A stretch of DNA of 40,316 nt, from contig JAJPHA010000113.1 in the NCBI GenBank assembly GCA_021325475.1, positions 1 to 40,316 on the forward strand, read 5' to 3'. This DNA comes from Rhodanobacteraceae bacterium (lineage in GTDB: Bacteria > Pseudomonadota > Gammaproteobacteria > Xanthomonadales > Rhodanobacteraceae). Positions 1 through 14,222 of the stretch are shown here, piece after piece. The translations under genes and the position numbers were made by a program. The notes beneath the pieces are model-generated. The model was not told where the DNA came from. It did no database searches and was given only the letters and a program-made list of their open reading frames with translations. The first letter of the stretch is position 1, and the number at the start of each line of letters is the position of its first letter.

Positions 1-2
1 AT

Positions 3-1592
3 TTCGGCGGCGAGGTCGAGCGCGTGCTGTCGATGGTCGATTCCGTGCTGCTGCTGGTCGATGCGCTGGACGGCCCCATGCCGCAGACGCGCTTCGTCAC
101 GCAGAAGGCGTTCCAGATGGGTTTCAAGCCGATCGTGGTGATCAACAAGATCGACCGCCCCGGCGCGCGGCCGGACTGGGTGCTGAACCAGACCTTCGAC
201 CTGTTCGACCGCCTCGGCGCGACCGACGAGCAGCTCGATTTCCCGGTGGTCTACGCCTCCGCGCTGCACGGCTACGCCAGCCTCGACGCGAACGCGCGCG
301 CAGGCGACATGGTGCCGCTGTACGAGGCGATCCTGCGCCACGTGCCGGCGCCGAAGGTCGATCCGGACGGCCCGTTCCAGATGCGCATCAGCCAGCTCGA
401 CTACAACGCCTACGTCGGCCTGATCGGCATCGGCCGTATACAACGCGGCAAAGTGCGCACCGCCATGCCGGTCGCGGTGATCGATCGCGAGGGCCGCAAG
501 CGCAACGGCAAGGTGCTGCAGGTGCTCGGCTTCCTCGGCCTGGAGCGCAAGGAAGTGGCCGAAGCCGAGGCCGGTGACATCGTCGCCATCTCCGGCATCG
601 AGGGCCTCGGCATCTCCGACACCGTGTGCGCGCCCGAGGCGCCGGAACAACTGCCGGTGCTGACGGTGGACGAGCCGACCATCAGCATGACCTTCGGTGT
701 CAACAACTCGCCGTTCGCCGGCCACAAGGATCACTCCGGCGGCAAGTTCCTGACCAGCCGCCAGATCCGCGAACGCCTGCTGCGCGAGGCGCTGCACAAC
801 GTCGCCTTGCGCGTGGAGGAAACCGACGACGCCGACAAGTTCAAGGTCTCCGGTCGCGGCGAACTGCACCTGTCGGTGCTGATCGAGACCATGCGCCGCG
901 AAGGCTACGAGCTCGCGGTGTCGCGGCCCGAGGTGATCGTCAAGCAGATCGACGGCGTGCCGCACGAGCCGTGGGAGCAGCTCGTCGTCGACATGGAGGA
1001 ACCATACCAGGGCGGCGTGATGGAACGCCTGGGCGCGCGGCGCGGCCAGCTCAGGAACATGGAGCCCGACGGCAAGGGCCGCGTGCGCCTGGAGTATCTG
1101 ATCCCGGCGCGCGGACTGATCGGCTTCCAGACCGAATTCCGCACCGTCACCGCCGGCACCGGTCTGCTGTTCCACGTGTTCGATCACTACGGCCCGCTCG
1201 CCGAGGGCACCATCGCCAAGCGTCCGAACGGCGTGTTGGTCTCCAATGGCCAGGGCGAGGCGCCCGCCTATGCCCTGTTCGGCCTGCAGGAACGCGGCCG
1301 CCTGCTGATCGAGGCCGGCGCGCCGATCTACGAAGGCCAGATCGTCGGCATCCACGCCAAGGACAACGACCTCACCGTCAACGCCCTGCGCGAGAAGCAG
1401 CTCACCAACATCCGCGCCGCCGGCAAGGACGACAACATCCTGCTCACCCCGCCGCTCAAGCTGTCGCTGGAGCAGGCGCTGGAATTCATCGAGGACGACG
1501 AACTCGTCGAAGTCACGCCCAAGGCCATCCGCCTGCGCAAGAAACTGCTCACCGAAAGCGAGCGCAAACGCGCCTCGCGGCAGGCGGCATAG
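3..1592 (+). CDS. typA: GTPase TypA/BipA, 3' part (5' end lies outside the window)
   Basis: Ribosome-associated translational GTPase of the EF-G-like family, which acts on 70S/50S particles in stress and cold adaptation and in 50S assembly (family knowledge). The reading frame is open from base 3, before any start codon, and begins inside the G domain with [21 protein letters not shown]. The G1 and G2 motifs are therefore off the left edge. The G4 motif NKIDRP is visible near residue 47 of the visible part. After it come the beta-barrel domain II, the EF-G III/V-like domains ([21 protein letters not shown]) and the TypA-specific C-terminal domain ([23 protein letters not shown]). The end at KRASRQAA is a normal TypA C terminus. 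It converges on hsdR with only 5 bases between stop codons and no obvious terminator hairpin. Confidence 0.97.
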   Translation, partial: FGGEVERVLSMVDSVLLLVDALDGPMPQTRFVTQKAFQMGFKPIVVINKIDRPGARPDWVLNQTFDLFDRLGATDEQLDFPVVYASALHGYASLDANARAGDMVPLYEAILRHVPAPKVDPDGPFQMRISQLDYNAYVGLIGIGRIQRGKVRTAMPVAVIDREGRKRNGKVLQVLGFLGLERKEVAEAEAGDIVAISGIEGLGISDTVCAPEAPEQLPVLTVDEPTISMTFGVNNSPFAGHKDHSGGKFLTSRQIRERLLREALHNVALRVEETDDADKFKVSGRGELHLSVLIETMRREGYELAVSRPEVIVKQIDGVPHEPWEQLVVDMEEPYQGGVMERLGARRGQLRNMEPDGKGRVRLEYLIPARGLIGFQTEFRTVTAGTGLLFHVFDHYGPLAEGTIAKRPNGVLVSNGQGEAPAYALFGLQERGRLLIEAGAPIYEGQIVGIHAKDNDLTVNALREKQLTNIRAAGKDDNILLTPPLKLSLEQALEFIEDDELVEVTPKAIRLRKKLLTESERKRASRQAA

Positions 1593-1597
1593 TCCGG

Positions 1598-4725
<3,128 letters not shown>

Positions 4726-4729
<4 letters not shown>

Positions 4730-5919
4730 GCGATCCAGTGCGACACCGGCCGGCCGAGAAACTCGCCCACGCCGATGCCGTCTCCTCCCACGAGCAGAGT
4801 CCGCCGGGCCTTGAAGGCTTGCGCAAAGGCGGCGCTGCCGGTGTGCGCGCGCGGCGCGGGCCCGCTCTTGACCTCGATGGCCGTCAGCCTGCGCCCGCGC
4901 TCGACCACGAAATCCACCTCGTGATGGCGTTCGCGCCAGTAATACAGCGCGCACTCGCCCGTCGCCGCGGCATTGGCCAGGTGCGCCCCGACCGCCGATT
5001 CCGTCAGCCGTCCCCACAGCGTCGCGTCGGCCCGTGCCTGCTTCAAAGTCAAACCCGTCTGTGCGCTCAGCAAGGCCGTGTTCATTACCTGAAATTTCGG
5101 ACTGCTGCCGCGCTGACGCGCAACATCGCCCGCGTACTTCGGCAGCGCGCGCACCATGCCCGCCCCCGCCAGCAAGTCCACATAGTGCGCCAGCGTCGTC
5201 ACGTTGCCCGCGTCCTGCAACTGGCCCAGCATCTTGGTGTACGACAGCACCTGCCCCGAATAGCGGCAGGCCAGTTCGAACACGCGGCGCAACAGCGCCG
5301 GCTTGTCCACCCGCGAAAGCAGCAGCACGTCGCGCGAAATCGAGGTTTCGACCAGCGAATCCATGATGTAGCGCGCCCAGCGCCGGGGCTCGCGGATCAA
5401 GGGCGCCGCGCCGGGATAACCGCCGTAAAAGACGAATTCGTCCAGCGCCCAATCGAACGCCTCGCGCATTTCCGCGAACGACCAGTGCGGCAGGTGCAAG
5501 ATCTCGAAGCGCCCGGCCAGACTCTCCGTCAGGCCGCGCGCGATCAAGAGCGGCGCCGATCCCAGCACCACCACCTTCAGCCGGACGCGGGCGGCGGCAT
5601 CTTCGTCCCACAGGCGTTTGACCGTTTCCGACCAGCCCGGAATCTTCTGGATTTCATCCAGCACCAGCACCGCACCGCGCCTGCCGCCATCCTTCGCGGC
5701 AAGGCGCGCGGCTTCCCATTGCTGCGCAATCCAATCCGCGCCGCGCAGGGTCGGCTCGTCGGCGCTGGCAAAGCGCGCCGGCAGACCGGCACCACCCACC
5801 ACCTGCCGCACGAGCGTGGTCTTGCCCACCTGCCGGGGACCCGCCACCACCTGCAGGAAACGCCGCGGCTCGCGCAGACGCGCGGCCAGGATCGCCGCCT
5901 GGGAACGCTGGTAGGCCAT
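4726..5919 (-). CDS. AAA ATPase with DUF4143 domain (COG1373 type)
   Basis: A 397-residue protein of the AAA_14 plus DUF4143 family. The Walker A motif GPRQVGKTT is at about residues 27-35 and the Walker B stretch VLVLDEIQK follows. The C-terminal DUF4143 part contains the signature [20 protein letters not shown], which resembles a degenerate nuclease fold (D...E-x-K). The cellular role of the family is not established; members are common as extra genes in variable regions and restriction loci. It is translationally coupled to hsdR by a 4-base ATGA overlap. Upstream are three TTACTCA half-sites arranged as inverted repeats (5926-5954), followed by a truncated hsdR 5' end. This suggests the gene arrived as a unit with its own promoter/operator. 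Assignment to the family is confident; function is unknown. Confidence 0.9.
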
Positions 5920-5925
5920 GACGAA

Positions 5926-5954
5926 TTACTCAATACGCTGAGTAATTTTACTCA
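5926..5954 (-). promoter_or_regulatory. Three TTACTCA half-sites forming inverted repeats upstream of the DUF4143 ATPase
   Basis: On the plus strand TTACTCA (5926-5932), TGAGTAA (5939-5945) and TTACTCA (5948-5954) form two overlapping inverted repeats with spacers of 6 and 2 bases. The cluster ends 6 bases before the ATPase start codon, in an AT-rich patch unlike its surroundings. Symmetry and position suggest an operator, possibly overlapping the promoter. The binding protein is unknown; autoregulation by the ATPase gene product is only a guess. Confidence 0.55.
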
Positions 5955-6002
5955 ATGCCCTGCGCAAGGCAACCGGCCGTGGTCTCGATCCGCGGCTGTG
6001 TC

Positions 6003-6155
6003 AAGGCGCTGCGCGAGAACCTCGTCGCCGTAGTCACGCCGCTCGGCCCCGATCGTGTCGGGCGCGATGTCGGGTCCGTGTGCAACGCGCCAGCCGATGG
6101 ACTCCAGCCAGGCGAGGGCAGCCTGTTCGACGACGGACTCGGTGAAGGCGCCCAA
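6003..6155 (-). pseudogene. Truncated hsdR 5' end (first 51 codons only)
   Basis: Translation from 6155 (TTG in place of ATG) gives 51 residues that align without gaps to the first 51 residues of the intact HsdR at 4729, with 40 identical by my count (shared blocks [18 protein letters not shown] and GAERRDYG). After LAQRL the similarity stops, near 6003, and the frame runs 16 unrelated codons to a stop at 5952. It begins 13 bases after the stop of the upstream DUF488 gene, the place a full hsdR would occupy in that operon. The divergence rules out a recent target-site duplication; it looks like the end of a different hsdR allele. Confidence 0.85.
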
Positions 6156-6168
6156 TGTGCAGGCCCGC

Positions 6169-6606
6169 CTACGTCAGATGAACGATGTCCACGTCACCCC
6201 AACGCTCCTTGAGGTACTCCGCCACGAGTCTGCGGTGACAGTGATGGGGCTTGTCTTCGCTGCAAAGCAGGCAACCATCAGCAACCACCTCCTTCGAGAT
6301 CTTCTCTTCGATCCGGCGCTGGCGCATCAGATCGAGGAACTGCCGCTCGTAATCCAGCCAGTCGCCGCCTTCCTTCTTGTAGCGGTCCAGCATCTCCTGC
6401 GTGGGCGCCAGCGCCGGCACATGCAGGTAGTCGATTCCGCAGACTTCCTTGGCAAAGTAGGCTAGATCGTCCTTCTTGGCGAAGCCGGCCAGCTGGGAGA
6501 CGTTGTTGAGCCGTACATCCACGAGGCGCCTCGCACCCGACGACCGAAGCAGCTCGAAGAACCGGCGCGCGGACTTCTTCGTGAATCCGATCGTGAACAG
6601 CTTCAT
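6169..6606 (-). CDS. DUF488 family protein, short form
   Basis: A 145-residue DUF488 protein. The N terminus [20 protein letters not shown] and the LVDVRLNN segment (about 28-35) are typical of the family. Near the C terminus C115-x7-C123-H124-R125 ([14 protein letters not shown]) matches the conserved cysteine/His motif of DUF488. The biochemical function of the family is not established; a nucleic-acid or thiol role has been suspected. The start at 6606 was chosen because GGAGGAG lies just upstream and the family N terminus begins here. It overlaps the stop of the next DUF488 gene (ATGA) and is the last intact gene of a tightly coupled row of five behind hsdS. After it comes the hsdR remnant. 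Confidence 0.88.
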   Translation of the reverse strand: MKLFTIGFTKKSARRFFELLRSSGARRLVDVRLNNVSQLAGFAKKDDLAYFAKEVCGIDYLHVPALAPTQEMLDRYKKEGGDWLDYERQFLDLMRQRRIEEKISKEVVADGCLLCSEDKPHHCHRRLVAEYLKERWGDVDIVHLT

Positions 6607-7229
6607 CCCGCTCCTCCTTTCTCCTCGGCCGCCACCGTCTCGTCCACGTACGCCACCTTGTCCTCCTGCCTTGCCAGCGCCTCCGCGATCAACTCCGCCC
6701 GCGAGCGAAACAGGTCCTCGTGAGGCAACCCAGTCACATCCAGCAGTCGGTCCATTGCAGCACGATGCGATTCCAGCCGCCCATCGCCGAGGATGTGGGT
6801 GACCTCGACGCCCTGTTCGTCCAGCGCACGCGCTACCAGCAGCGTGCGATGGCACTCCAGAGGCTCCTTCTCCGCGCACATCAGGGCGATGCGGTGCTCC
6901 CCGGCGCCTTTCATCACTCGCTCAATGCCCTGCCTGAACAGCTCCGTGCGGGCGAGCCGTCCGTATTGAACACGTCCGTTCTGGTAGCAGGAAGGATCGT
7001 CAGAACGCGCCCCAAGCTCGCGCCCGAGGAAAACGTACTTAATCCCGTTTGCCTTTAGATCACGGGCGAGCGCGTCCTTGTTGAACTGCGGGTTAAAGCG
7101 ACTGAAGGGCGCCGAGCGCACGTCAGCAAGCGCCGTGACGGCGTGCTGCTTGAGCAGGGCCATGAACTCGTCCAAGGGGTGCGTCGAGTGGCCGATGGTG
7201 AACACAACGATGGGTCGCGAGGCGGTCAT
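6603..7229 (-). CDS. DUF488 family protein, long form
   Basis: A 208-residue DUF488 protein and distant paralogue of its neighbour. The opening VFTIGHSTHPLDEFMALLKQ, the segment ALADVRSAPFSRFNPQFN (about 33-50) and C118-x7-C126-H127-R128 (LMCAEKEPLECHR) are all family landmarks with the same spacing as the short form. The ATG at 7229 overlaps the stop of the dual-OB-like gene (ATGA), and its own stop overlaps the start of the short DUF488 gene. Two different DUF488 genes side by side suggest a heteromeric complex or two steps on one substrate; this is inference. A C-terminal tail rich in E and A (about 180-208) extends beyond the core domain. Confidence 0.9.
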   Translation of the reverse strand: MTASRPIVVFTIGHSTHPLDEFMALLKQHAVTALADVRSAPFSRFNPQFNKDALARDLKANGIKYVFLGRELGARSDDPSCYQNGRVQYGRLARTELFRQGIERVMKGAGEHRIALMCAEKEPLECHRTLLVARALDEQGVEVTHILGDGRLESHRAAMDRLLDVTGLPHEDLFRSRAELIAEALARQEDKVAYVDETVAAEEKGGAG

Positions 7230-7921
7230 GGCTTCGGCCCTCCAGCGCGCTCCATGATCGCCGCGATGAGCTTGTAGCAGTAGCCGTTGTGTGGCTCGCC
7301 CAGGCTCACCGTGAGGAAGCTCTCGCCGATCTGGTAGTCGCCGTCCTGCTTCGCGAGGTATGCCCGTTCGTAGATCGGGTCCGTGACCCATAGGTGATAG
7401 TCCCCGCCGGCATGTTTGAAGCGGCCCTGAACGCGCCGCTTGGGGTTGCCAAAGGCCTCGCCCGGCTTGAAGACAGACAGGGTCATGCGATCGACGCGAA
7501 CCAGGCGCAACGAACTCCGAATGCTGCTGGCCTGGGCAAAGGCAATACGATCGTTAAGCCCGTTGTAGGTGCTGTCGCCGTCCACCCACAACCGACCGAT
7601 CGGGTCTGCCAATGCGCCGAGGTCACTCCACTTCAGTTGCGCGACGCGCTGCCAGTAGTGATCGGGGTCCAGGAGCCAGTTCTCCTGTTGGTAGTCCTTG
7701 GGCTTCGGCGCGATGAGGGGCACGTCCATGACATCGAGCAGCCGAGGGTCGCTGCCGTCCGCGTACTGGCGCTCGTACTCCGAAACCTCCTCGTGCTCCC
7801 GCGCACTCACCGGTCGGATCCAGCCGACGCGTTTGTCAGCGGAAAGCTCGACGCCAGCAACGCAGCGGCCGTTGAGCTTGCGCGAGTTAGCAAGGCACAC
7901 AATGCGCTTGACTACAGGCAC
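7226..7921 (-). CDS. Dual-OB-domain-like protein of the DUF488 cassette
   Basis: A 231-residue protein resembling the putative dual-OB (DuOB) family that I associate with DUF488 genes. It opens with VVKRIVCLANSRKLNGRCVA (about 3-22) and GWIRPVS (about 33-39), and ends with SLGEPHNGYCYKLIAAI (about 207-223). OB folds usually bind single-stranded nucleic acid or act as protein adaptors; the role here is not known. I chose the GTG at 7921 because GAGGAG lies a few bases upstream and the conserved sequence begins immediately. An in-frame ATG at 7981 would add 20 poorly conserved-looking residues. The start overlaps the end of a small Cys-rich ORF by 10 bases, and the stop overlaps the long DUF488 start. 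Confidence 0.72.
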   Translation of the reverse strand: MPVVKRIVCLANSRKLNGRCVAGVELSADKRVGWIRPVSAREHEEVSEYERQYADGSDPRLLDVMDVPLIAPKPKDYQQENWLLDPDHYWQRVAQLKWSDLGALADPIGRLWVDGDSTYNGLNDRIAFAQASSIRSSLRLVRVDRMTLSVFKPGEAFGNPKRRVQGRFKHAGGDYHLWVTDPIYERAYLAKQDGDYQIGESFLTVSLGEPHNGYCYKLIAAIMERAGGPKP

Positions 7922-8070
7922 GGTCCACTCCTCTTGTCTATCCGAATAGGGTACCCGGTCGGCGCACAGCGCAATACACACACACCCAGTGGCATTGGGC
8001 AGAGTTCACCCTCCACCAACTGCTTCGGGTATGTACCGAACTCGGCGCGGGTGCACCAGTCGTTTGTCAT
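7912..8070 (-). CDS. Small cysteine-rich protein (52 aa), translationally coupled
   Basis: A 52-codon reading frame that exactly fills the space between the DUF3644 gene and the dual-OB-like gene. Its ATG overlaps the DUF3644 stop (ATGA, 8067-8070), and its TAG at 7912-7914 lies 10 bases inside the next gene. The product begins MTNDWCTRAEFGTYPKQL and has cysteines at positions 6, 24, 31, 35 and 51, enough for a small zinc-binding or disulfide-stabilised fold. I do not recognise a family. The overlapping arrangement on both sides, like every other junction in this gene row, is the main argument that it is real. It could be chance, as no homology check is possible here. Confidence 0.6.
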   Translation of the reverse strand: MTNDWCTRAEFGTYPKQLVEGELCPMPLGVCVLRCAPTGYPIRIDKRSGPCL

Positions 8071-9133
8071 GTCTTACCCCTACCGACGCGCCGGTTCTCC
8101 CAGATGCCGTCCAAGCTCTCGGTCTTGAGTCTGTCGCGGATAACGTCCAACGCCTTCGGTGAATACCGCTTGTGCAACTGGCTCCCGAGCTTGAACTCCT
8201 TGTAGCAGTCCGTCATGCCCCGTACACCGAAGTGGTCCACTGCCGCGAGCGCCTTCGGCATCGACACGCTTAGCTTGTCAGCCAATTGCTTTGCGCCGAG
8301 GTTATAGAAGTCCAACTCATTGACGCGCTTGATGGCGACGACGGATGAACCGGGCGTGCCCTCGGCGACAAGCTGAATCGGGATACCCTCTTTCTTGGTC
8401 AGCCGCAGCGAGAGGCTCGGACCCGCCCCCTCGGCCGCGATCTCCACCGCCGACGCTCCCTTGAATGCATCGGCCCAAGACTTTCCGGACACGACTTCCT
8501 TGCCGATGCGCCGCAGGTCTGCGTCGCTCGGCTGGCCCTTCTCGCCTTGGATCGTGGCGTCCAGAATCGCCAACGGCCGCAAGCGCGCCATTGCCTCGAT
8601 CTGTCTGCGCTTGCCAGGTCTGAGAAGCTTCTTGATCTCGTCGACCTCGGAGTCGAACAGGGTCGCCAGTGTCGTAGGCGGTGACGTCGACACCGGTAAG
8701 ACACGCGTGGGCAGATGCGTGACCAGCTCCTGCTTGAAGACGGACTTCAGCAAGTCGCGGAAGAGCGTTACACCGGACTGCACATGAACGTAGAGCTGTC
8801 CTTCGGATATGTCGAGCAGATGATGCTGTGCGGCATCGCGGAGCCCGTTGATGGTCTGGAGCACCAGCGCCTGCTCGTCGGTCAGGAACTTGATGTGCCC
8901 GTCGCTAAGCGCCCTGCGGACACAGGCGTCGAAGCCGATCGTCTCTTTTGCCCGCTTCTCCCGAATGCGTCCGCCGCGGTGGAGGATGGCGCCCTTGAGC
9001 AACATCTCGAACGCGTGGTCGAGCTGAATCAGCGTGCTGCTGACACGCCCGCGGTCGTTCGGGCGGTTGAACAGCTCAATGCTCAAAACGAGCGAGTCGC
9101 ACGCCTTTGCAAGTAGCAGCCTCGGTTCGCGCT

Positions 9134-9137
<4 letters not shown>
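8067..9137 (-). CDS. DUF3644-like protein, possible HEPN-type RNase
   Basis: A 356-residue protein. The N-terminal helical region (about 8-55: LLLAKACDSLVLSIELFNRP, then LDHAFEMLLKGAILHRGG) resembles DUF3644. R100-x4-H105 in NGLRDAAQHHLLDIS fits the R-x4-6-H active-site pattern of HEPN RNases used by many abortive-infection and toxin systems. The C-terminal third (about 280-356) looks like a helical, possibly DNA-binding, module. The GTG at 9137 was selected because it overlaps the hsdS stop (GTGA); the open frame above it is the shadow of hsdS. The gene lies between the specificity subunit and the small Cys-rich gene, which suggests a backup effector tied to restriction. Family assignment is moderate; nuclease activity is inference. 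Confidence 0.72.
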
Positions 9138-10355
<1,218 letters not shown>

Positions 10356-10366
<11 letters not shown>

Positions 10367-10421
10367 ACCCGAGCTCCTTCAGGTTAGCGGCAATCGCGGC
10401 ATCGAGCTTCGCAGCCTCAGC
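10356..10421 (-). pseudogene. Truncated hsdM 3' end (last 21 codons) between fic and hsdS
   Basis: The frame ending at 10356 reads AEAAKLDAAIAANLKELGYG plus a final G and a stop, and aligns with the C terminus of the intact HsdM ([20 protein letters not shown] then SP): 14 of 21 residues identical. Its stop lies inside hsdS (tATGGCGGGTGA), the overlap expected for an original hsdM-hsdS pair. It begins 26 bases after the fic stop. It marks the joint where another hsdM allele plus fic was joined to this hsdS. Confidence 0.82.
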
Positions 10422-10447
10422 CCACGCGCAAAGTACGGAATGCGCCG

Positions 10448-11620
10448 TCACTTCCCGCCCTCCTTCTGGTTTTCGAAAAGCCGCAGGTAAGGTTCGAAGC
10501 GGAAGCGCCGGTTGCGGGCGTAGCCGGTGAACTCGCGCAGGATCTGCAAGCGCTCCAGCCGCGCGACGAGATTGTTGGCGCCGGCCTGGGTCACCTTGAG
10601 CCAGCCGCGCACGTCGGCAACGCTGACGATCGGCTGGTCGAAGAGCTTTTCGAGCACGCGGTGGCCGTTGCCCGCCGCACGGCCCAGGCTGTCGGCGATG
10701 CGGCTGCGGGCGTCTTCGCGCATGAGCAGGATGCGGCGCGCGGTGTCGGCCGCTTCCTGCGAGACTTCGACCACGCCGCGCAGAAAAAACGCGAGCCAGC
10801 CTTCCCAGTCCCCGGAGTCGCGCACGGCTTGCAACTTGTCGTAGTAGGTCTGGCGATGGCGCTTGAAGTAGTGCGACAGATACAAGACCGGCTTGGACAG
10901 CAGCTCGTGCTCGGTGAGCAGGAAGGTGATCAGCAGCCGGCCGATGCGTCCGTTGCCGTCCAGAAAGGGATGGATGGTTTCAAACTGGGCGTGCGCAAGA
11001 CCGACCTTGATCAGCAGCGGCAGCGAATCTTCGGCGTGCAGGAAACGTTCGAGCTGCGACAGCGCTTCGGGCACGACGTGAGGCGGCGGCGGGACGAAGC
11101 TCGCTTCGTTCAGCGTGGCGCCGCCGGGGCCGATCCAGTTCTGGCTGCGGCGCAACTCACCGGGCGTCAGGCGGCCGCCGCGCACGCCATGCATCAGGAC
11201 TTCGTGAATCTCGCGGACGAGCCGCACGGAAACCGGCAGCGACTGCAGCCGCTTCAATCCGTGGTTCATGGCACGGACGTAGTTGAGGACTTCGTCCACG
11301 TCGCGCGGCCGATGGGGGTCCAGGATGGCCGCTTCCGCGGCGAGCAGGTCCTGCAGCGAGCTTTGCGTGCCTTCGATCTGGCTGGAGAGCACCGCCTCCT
11401 TGCGCACGTACATGAAGACGAAGAGGTCGGGATTCGGCAGCGTCAGCACCGCGCCGTCCAGGCGGCCGAGCGCATGGTCGGCCTTCGAGAGCAGTGTCTG
11501 GAGTTCGGCGTCCAGCCGCACGGCGGGGCGCGGTGGCAAAGCGGCCGGGATGAAGGCTCGATAGCCGCTGGGCTGGCGCTCGTAGCGACCGGCGCGGGCT
11601 GCTGATGCTACGTTGACCAT
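10448..11620 (-). CDS. Fic family protein with C-terminal winged-helix-like domain
   Basis: A 390-residue Fic-fold enzyme; the family usually transfers AMP from ATP to a protein hydroxyl. The active-site motif [12 protein letters not shown] is at about 217-228, and the inhibitory-helix motif SSQIEGT at about 79-85 lies N-terminal, as in class II Fic proteins that inhibit themselves. The C-terminal segment (about 330-385: [20 protein letters not shown] and onward) looks like a winged helix that could bind DNA. I start at the ATG at 11620; an ATG at 11659 would place the palindrome at 11641-11655 inside the gene. It sits between the intact hsdM and a remnant hsdM end, so it is an added gene in the restriction operon. 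Target protein unknown. Confidence 0.9.
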   Translation of the reverse strand: MVNVASAARAGRYERQPSGYRAFIPAALPPRPAVRLDAELQTLLSKADHALGRLDGAVLTLPNPDLFVFMYVRKEAVLSSQIEGTQSSLQDLLAAEAAILDPHRPRDVDEVLNYVRAMNHGLKRLQSLPVSVRLVREIHEVLMHGVRGGRLTPGELRRSQNWIGPGGATLNEASFVPPPPHVVPEALSQLERFLHAEDSLPLLIKVGLAHAQFETIHPFLDGNGRIGRLLITFLLTEHELLSKPVLYLSHYFKRHRQTYYDKLQAVRDSGDWEGWLAFFLRGVVEVSQEAADTARRILLMREDARSRIADSLGRAAGNGHRVLEKLFDQPIVSVADVRGWLKVTQAGANNLVARLERLQILREFTGYARNRRFRFEPYLRLFENQKEGGK

Positions 11621-11640
11621 GGAGCGCGGATTTTCTGTAA

Positions 11641-11655
11641 TAAACGTTACGTTTA
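11641..11655 (-). promoter_or_regulatory. Palindrome TAAACGT-n-ACGTTTA upstream of fic
   Basis: A perfect 7-base inverted repeat with a one-base centre, 20 bases upstream of the chosen fic start and 45 bases after the hsdM stop. The patch is AT-rich within GC-rich DNA. It is a likely operator, and the winged-helix-like C terminus of the Fic protein makes self-repression a reasonable idea. Not demonstrated. Confidence 0.6.
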
Positions 11656-11699
11656 GCATACGGTCGGTGCGCCGCCATGGTCAACGCAGCGTGAATTCG

Positions 11700-13328
<1,629 letters not shown>

Positions 13329-13454
13329 GGCTGGAGCGGTTCAACCGCGCATTCCAGGAAAGCCGCCGCAGTGTATCGCGCCCATTCCGCCGCGCCAACG
13401 CATCGCGACCGTCGGTGCTAAGCTTCGCCTCCCAACCGCACCGAGGGGGCCGCC

Positions 13455-14222
13455 ATGCCGTTCATGCCGATCGTCGTCATCGTCGTGATCCTCGCCGTGA
13501 GCGGCATCCGCGTCGTGCAGCAGTACCAGCGCGGCCTGGTGTTCCGGTTCGGCCGCTATCGCGGCACGCGCGCGCCGGGGCTGCGCTGGATCATCCCGGT
13601 GGTCGAGCGCATGCACATCGTCGACGTGCGCGTGGTCACGCTCAATGTCGAGCCGCAGGAGACGATGACCAAGGACAACGTGCCGGTGAAGGTGAAGGCG
13701 GTGGTGTGGTATCGCGTGACCAATCCGCAACATGCCGTGATCGAGGTGGCCGACTACGACGGCGCGATCGCGCAGACCTCGCTCACCACGCTGCGCACGG
13801 TGATGGGCCAGCATTCGCTCGACGAGCTGTTGAAGGAGCAGGACAAGCTCTCGGCGATGCTGAAGACGACGATCGACGAGGTGACCGAGCCGTGGGGCAT
13901 CCAGGTGGAACGGGTCGAGATCAAGGACGTGGAGATTCCCGAATCGATGCAGCGCGCGATGGCACAGGAGGCCGAGGCGCTGCGCGAGAAGCGCGCGCGC
14001 ATCATCAAGGCCGAGGCCGAGCTCGAGGCCGCACGCAAGCTGCGCGAGGCGGCGGACGAGATGCAGAAGTCGCGCACTTCGCTGGAGCTGCGCCGCATGC
14101 AGATGATGACCGAGATCGGCGCCGAGCAGAACACGATGATGGTGGTGATGATGCCGTCCGAATTCGTGCGCGCGGCCGAGGGCATCGCGCAACTCGCGCA
14201 GAACCGGGATCGCGCGCCGTGA
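13455..14222 (+). CDS. Slipin / SPFH (stomatin-prohibitin) membrane protein
   Basis: A 255-residue membrane-anchored scaffold of the slipin group. The N-terminal hydrophobic hairpin is at about 2-17 (PFMPIVVIVVILAVSGI). The SPFH domain follows at about 20-190 (QQYQRGLVFRFGRYRGTRAP; PQETMTKDNVPVKVKAVVWY; IPESMQRAMAQEAEALREKR), with a coiled coil at about 175-225. The start has a GAGGGGG ribosome site. Slipins organise membrane microdomains and often pair with an NfeD/ClpP-like protease. Here the partner gene is a secreted amidase instead, coupled by a GTGA stop/start overlap. The function in this organism is inferred from the family only. Confidence 0.93.
   Translation: MPFMPIVVIVVILAVSGIRVVQQYQRGLVFRFGRYRGTRAPGLRWIIPVVERMHIVDVRVVTLNVEPQETMTKDNVPVKVKAVVWYRVTNPQHAVIEVADYDGAIAQTSLTTLRTVMGQHSLDELLKEQDKLSAMLKTTIDEVTEPWGIQVERVEIKDVEIPESMQRAMAQEAEALREKRARIIKAEAELEAARKLREAADEMQKSRTSLELRRMQMMTEIGAEQNTMMVVMMPSEFVRAAEGIAQLAQNRDRAP

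Noticed and set aside
4730-5611. N-terminal extension of HsdR in the same frame
   Set aside because: This part is the out-of-frame shadow of the DUF4143 ATPase gene. The HsdR family N terminus begins at the ATG at 4729.
5952-6155. 67-codon frame as a functional small protein
   Set aside because: Its first 51 codons are a clear diverged copy of the HsdR N terminus and the rest is unrelated read-through, so it is better called a remnant. Expression cannot be excluded.
10448-11659. Upstream ATG (11659) as the fic start
   Set aside because: It would put the operator-like palindrome within the coding sequence and add 13 residues; the ATG at 11620 is a better fit, though not proven.
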